From Bacteroidota bacterium (lineage in GTDB: Bacteria > Bacteroidota > Bacteroidia > B-17B0 > Aurantibacillaceae), in the NCBI GenBank assembly GCA_018267825.1, contig JAFDXR010000013.1, forward strand, positions 140,275 to 204,274: a DNA stretch of 64,000 bases. The letters run 5' to 3'. The position numbers and the translations under genes were made by a program. Each line of letters begins with the position of its first letter. Within the stretch, counting starts at the first letter, position 1. The notes under the pieces were generated by a model. That model searched no databases, had not been told where the DNA came from, and saw only the letters and a list, made by a program, of their open reading frames with translations. Shown in pieces: positions 60,961-64,000 of the stretch.

Positions 60961-63900
60961 TTAGCGATACAGGTTTACTGTACCATTCTTCTCAATAACT
61001 TTATCATCAAAGCCTTTGGCTTTTACAAAGTAGAAGTATGTTCCGTCAGGCACTTTGGCGCCATGTCCTTCACGACCATCCCATCCGGCTTTTGGTCCGG
61101 TGAAAGAGTACAGTACCTGACCCCAGCGGTTAAAGATTTCCAGGCTGATTTCTTTCACACCGGTTGATGTAATGGTGAATACATCGTTGATACTGTCGCC
61201 ATTCGGAGTAAACACGTTTGGAATTTCGAGCGATAAACCTGCTTCCACATAAATTGTAGCCACAGCGGTATCGGAACAAGGTCCGGCTGTTGCAATCAAT
61301 ACAACTGTATATGTAACATTTGAACTTCCGGTATAAGTGTGCGAAGGATTCGTAGCATTTGAGTTTGCACTGCCGTCACCAAAAATCCAGGTGTAACCGG
61401 TTGCACCGGCACTCTGATTGGTAAATGCAACGTCCAGCGGCGAAATACCGCTTGTCGGGTTTGCCGTAAATGCGGCTGTTACCGAACTCTGACTAACCGT
61501 TGCCACAGCGGTTGCAGTACATCCGTTCACGGCATCAGTTACAAGCACTGTGTAAGAACCTGAATCTGCCACTGTAGGATTATTGGTAGTACCTCCACTG
61601 AGAATACTTCCTGCATTCGGGCCGGTCCAGCTGAACGAAACATTTGGCGTGGTACTGTTTGCCAGAATTGTTGTAGACGGCGATCCACAGGCAATTACCG
61701 TATTTGTTACTGTAACATTCGGTGGTGTTGAGCTTCCTGTTACCGAAATAGTATCTGTTGCTTTACAGCCTGTGAGTGTATTTGTAACAGCAATCACATA
61801 GGTCCCGGATACACTGGTTGTAGCAATACTGCTGTTAGCGCCGGAAGCAATACTTCCGCTAATCGATGTCCAGCTGTATGTAATATCCGGTCCTGTAGTA
61901 GATCCGCTGGCATCCAGGGTAGCTGTAGTTGCCGCGCAGCTCAGACTTGTTGTAGGTGCAATGGTTGCTGTAGGCGGCGTATTATTCACGCTCACCGTTA
62001 CACTCTGCATGGCTGTACAACCGGTAAGCAGATCCGTGATGGATAATGTATAGGTACCTGCAGCATCTACAGAAACAACAGAATTTGTTGTTGATGTCAG
62101 AATATTTCCACCGGTTGTTGTCCAGTTATATGAGTAATTAGGTCCTGAGTCAGAATTTGATCCGTCGAGTGTAATCGTTGGACTGCTGCAGGTAATATTT
62201 GCCGGCGGCACGATTGTATCTTTAGGATATGGTGCTACAATAATCGGGAACAGGAACTGTTTGGTGCAACCGCCACTTGTAATGTATACGTTGTATGAGG
62301 AAGATGCACCCACTGTATCGACAATTGTACTGGATGTTGATGTAACCGGGGTCCAGGAATATGTATAGGTTCCTGTTCCACCTCCAGGTGTAATAGCAAT
62401 AGTAAATGAAGAGTTCACACACACCGTATCATTTGGTATGAATGTCGGTGAAGCGGTAATCGGGTTAGCCGATACACTTCCGGACACTGCACTCAATGCG
62501 CTTGGTGTACAACCCGGGATAACAGACTGAACATATACTGTATAAGCACCTCCAGCTGTTCCTATATACTGGCTGTAGTTTAATGAGTTGCTCGATTGAA
62601 CCAGGGTTGTTCCACCCGGATCCGAATACCAGTTGTATGTAGTGGCACCGGCAACAGGATTTGCCCCCACCTGAACCTGGCCAATATCGCAGGCAGAACC
62701 CGGAATAACTGTTGGTGCAGGCACTACTGTAGGACTCACAACAACCGGTGTAAGTGTACTTGTACAGCCACCTGAATTTGTACTGCTTACATAAACGGTA
62801 TAGTTAGATGACACAGGGCTCAGAGAGTAAGTACTTCCTGTTGCTAGCAATGTTCCGGAAGCCGGAGCATTATACCACTCGAAGGTTACGCCGGCCGGTG
62901 CTGTTGCACTGAATGTTGTAACACCTCCAACACATGCCGCGGTAGCCGAAGCTGTCGGCGAAGCCGGAATCGGATTCACTGTAATGGTTGTTGTAACCGG
63001 CAATAATGCACCGCAACAGTTTGAATTCAGGTTCAGCGTTACAGTATATGTAATAGGTGTTGAGCCTGTGTTGTCGAATGTAATAGATGTAGAACCCGAC
63101 GTTGCAGCAGCTACAGTTGCAGTAGCCGGTGAAACTGACCAGCTGTATAATAAACCTGATGTTCCGATTGCAGTACTTGCAAAGTTCGCCGTTCCGGGAC
63201 AGATAACTGCAGCCGAGGCAACGATAGATCCCGTACTTGGAGGGTTTACAATGATATTATTGAAATCCGTGTAGTTATTGGCATTCATCACAATGGTTTT
63301 ACGACCCAGTGTTGAATAAATGGTTGTTGCTGGCGAACCGGAACCGGATGCAGGTGCTGCACCTGTACCAAAGGACGTCCAGCTTGGACTGGCCGCAGCT
63401 GTATTGTGATCGATCGATACGTTTGTACAGGCCTTGTTATCGACTGTGATAACAGGTTGTGCCAACATGTTCAATGTTGAGTTTGTAACGAGCGCACTAC
63501 CACCAACCAGTTTAACCTGGTTAGCAATACCGGCTCCTCCGGCTCCTCCGGCTGCACCGTTACCACCGTTACCCCCATTTCCACCTTTACCTCCATTACC
63601 TACGTTTGCAGATGCATTACAGGCATTACCGCAACCACCATAAGTTGCATTGGATGCGCTTGCACCACCAGCTCCTCCGGCTCCTCCGGCTCCACCGGTT
63701 CCTCCGGCTCCACCGGCACCAGCTAAACCATTGACAATCTGGCAATCAACAACATATCCATTAGCACCATTGTTATAAATAAAAATTCCGTAGGTTGCTC
63801 CGCCACCGGCTCCGCCGATACCACCGGCTCCACCCTGGCCACCACCACCACCACCGGCTCCGCCGGCACTGGTACCATAAGAAGGGCTACAGCTGGATGT

Positions 63901-64000
63901 ATTACCACTTGGGTTGATACCAGCTCCGCCGCCGCCGCCACCACCACCACCGGCACCACCGAAACCATCAGAACCATTACCACCATTACCTGGCAGCCAG
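60961..64000 (-). CDS. Giant T9SS type B surface protein with Gly-rich head (partial, more than 1012 aa)
   Basis: The frame stays open from the stop at 60961 to the window edge, so the TTG at 63474 is internal and the 5' end is missing. From the edge inward, about 170 residues are Gly-rich: GGAGG and GNGGNGG runs broken by GYVVDCQIVNG and YGIFIYNN, a pattern that could form a beta-helix or polyglycine sheet. Then come Ig/PKD-like domains with many Thr/Ser and paired Cys (NSNCCGALLP, FEWYNAPASG, TITLDGSNSD). A PKD domain follows (AAFTANPTSGISPLDVAFTN, WIFGDGS), and then the type B sorting domain (EIPNVFTPNGDSINDVFTIT, FNRWGQVLYSF, GTVNLYR). Its repeats are more divergent than those of the other three giants, so it is a more distant paralogue. 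It should be exported by the type IX system. Confidence 0.85.
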   Translation of the reverse strand, partial: WLPGNGGNGSDGFGGAGGGGGGGGGAGINPSGNTSSCSPSYGTSAGGAGGGGGGQGGAGGIGGAGGGATYGIFIYNNGANGYVVDCQIVNGLAGAGGAGGTGGAGGAGGAGGASASNATYGGCGNACNASANVGNGGKGGNGGNGGNGAAGGAGGAGIANQVKLVGGSALVTNSTLNMLAQPVITVDNKACTNVSIDHNTAAASPSWTSFGTGAAPASGSGSPATTIYSTLGRKTIVMNANNYTDFNNIIVNPPSTGSIVASAAVICPGTANFASTAIGTSGLLYSWSVSPATATVAAATSGSTSITFDNTGSTPITYTVTLNLNSNCCGALLPVTTTITVNPIPASPTASATAACVGGVTTFSATAPAGVTFEWYNAPASGTLLATGSTYSLSPVSSNYTVYVSSTNSGGCTSTLTPVVVSPTVVPAPTVIPGSACDIGQVQVGANPVAGATTYNWYSDPGGTTLVQSSNSLNYSQYIGTAGGAYTVYVQSVIPGCTPSALSAVSGSVSANPITASPTFIPNDTVCVNSSFTIAITPGGGTGTYTYSWTPVTSTSSTIVDTVGASSSYNVYITSGGCTKQFLFPIIVAPYPKDTIVPPANITCSSPTITLDGSNSDSGPNYSYNWTTTGGNILTSTTNSVVSVDAAGTYTLSITDLLTGCTAMQSVTVSVNNTPPTATIAPTTSLSCAATTATLDASGSTTGPDITYSWTSISGSIASGANSSIATTSVSGTYVIAVTNTLTGCKATDTISVTGSSTPPNVTVTNTVIACGSPSTTILANSTTPNVSFSWTGPNAGSILSGGTTNNPTVADSGSYTVLVTDAVNGCTATAVATVSQSSVTAAFTANPTSGISPLDVAFTNQSAGATGYTWIFGDGSANSNATNPSHTYTGSSNVTYTVVLIATAGPCSDTAVATIYVEAGLSLEIPNVFTPNGDSINDVFTITSTGVKEISLEIFNRWGQVLYSFTGPKAGWDGREGHGAKVPDGTYFYFVKAKGFDDKVIEKNGTVNLYR

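Noticed and set aside
60961-63474. TTG at 63474 as the start of the fourth giant
   Set aside because: The same frame continues open and protein-like (Gly-rich, then strands) to the window edge, and no signal peptide follows the TTG.

Overview
The window comes from a Bacteroidota chromosome, probably a gliding or environmental lineage near Chitinophagia/Sphingobacteriia, though this is an inference. The evidence is: type IX secretion (T9SS) sorting domains of both type A and type B; a DUF6913-type gene beside dapA; repeated TAnnTTTG -7 promoter elements, often with TTTG about 17-20 bp upstream; and few purine-rich ribosome binding sites. No rRNA, tRNA, CRISPR array, insertion sequence or phage gene was seen.

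Layout. (1) 1-7.1 kb: the 3' part of lhgO (+), a tiny antisense ORF, a 390-bp gene-poor gap, then a four-gene minus-strand operon: lipoprotein, outer-membrane barrel, T9SS type A propeller protein and a GT39-type membrane glycosyltransferase. (2) 7.1-12.9 kb: a minus-strand group of hbd, two small cytoplasmic genes, miaA, an MFS transporter and a secreted protein. (3) 13-22.1 kb: housekeeping genes: trxB, a MORN-variant repeat protein, an operon of nrnA, a DUF6913-like gene, dapA and a class-III aminotransferase, then ndk, msrA and rarA. (4) 22.3-39.9 kb: one collinear minus-strand str-S10-spc-alpha cluster of 32 genes from rpsL to rplQ, with secY, infA, rpmJ and rpoA, but no tuf or map. (5) 40-64 kb: a minus-strand surface-protein island with four giant, Ser/Thr-rich, Ig/PKD-repeat proteins (2112, 1844, 1239 and more than 1012 aa). 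All four end in an almost identical T9SS type B sorting domain. Two TMTC-like GT-C membrane proteins with TPR tails and two small secreted proteins lie between them.

How the genes work together. Each giant gene is followed by its own strong hairpin terminator, so the island reads as separate units: TMTC-like gene + 149-aa secreted protein + giant; TMTC-like gene + giant; 135-aa secreted protein + giant; and a fourth giant running off the window. Animal TMTC proteins O-mannosylate beta-sandwich domains of cadherins. The pairing here suggests dedicated glycosylation of beta-sandwich repeat adhesins before T9SS export. At the other end of the window, a different GT-C enzyme sits directly after a T9SS substrate in one operon, which repeats the theme. 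The giants share a conserved stalk and tail but have unrelated N-terminal heads, suggesting a modular family of surface filaments comparable to SprB.

The ribosomal cluster contains several unusually long, structured intergenic spacers (before rpmC, rpsD and rpsH, and between rpsS and rplB) that may be regulatory leaders. All positions and motifs were read by eye from the sequence. Family names rest on recognised motifs and not on database searches.
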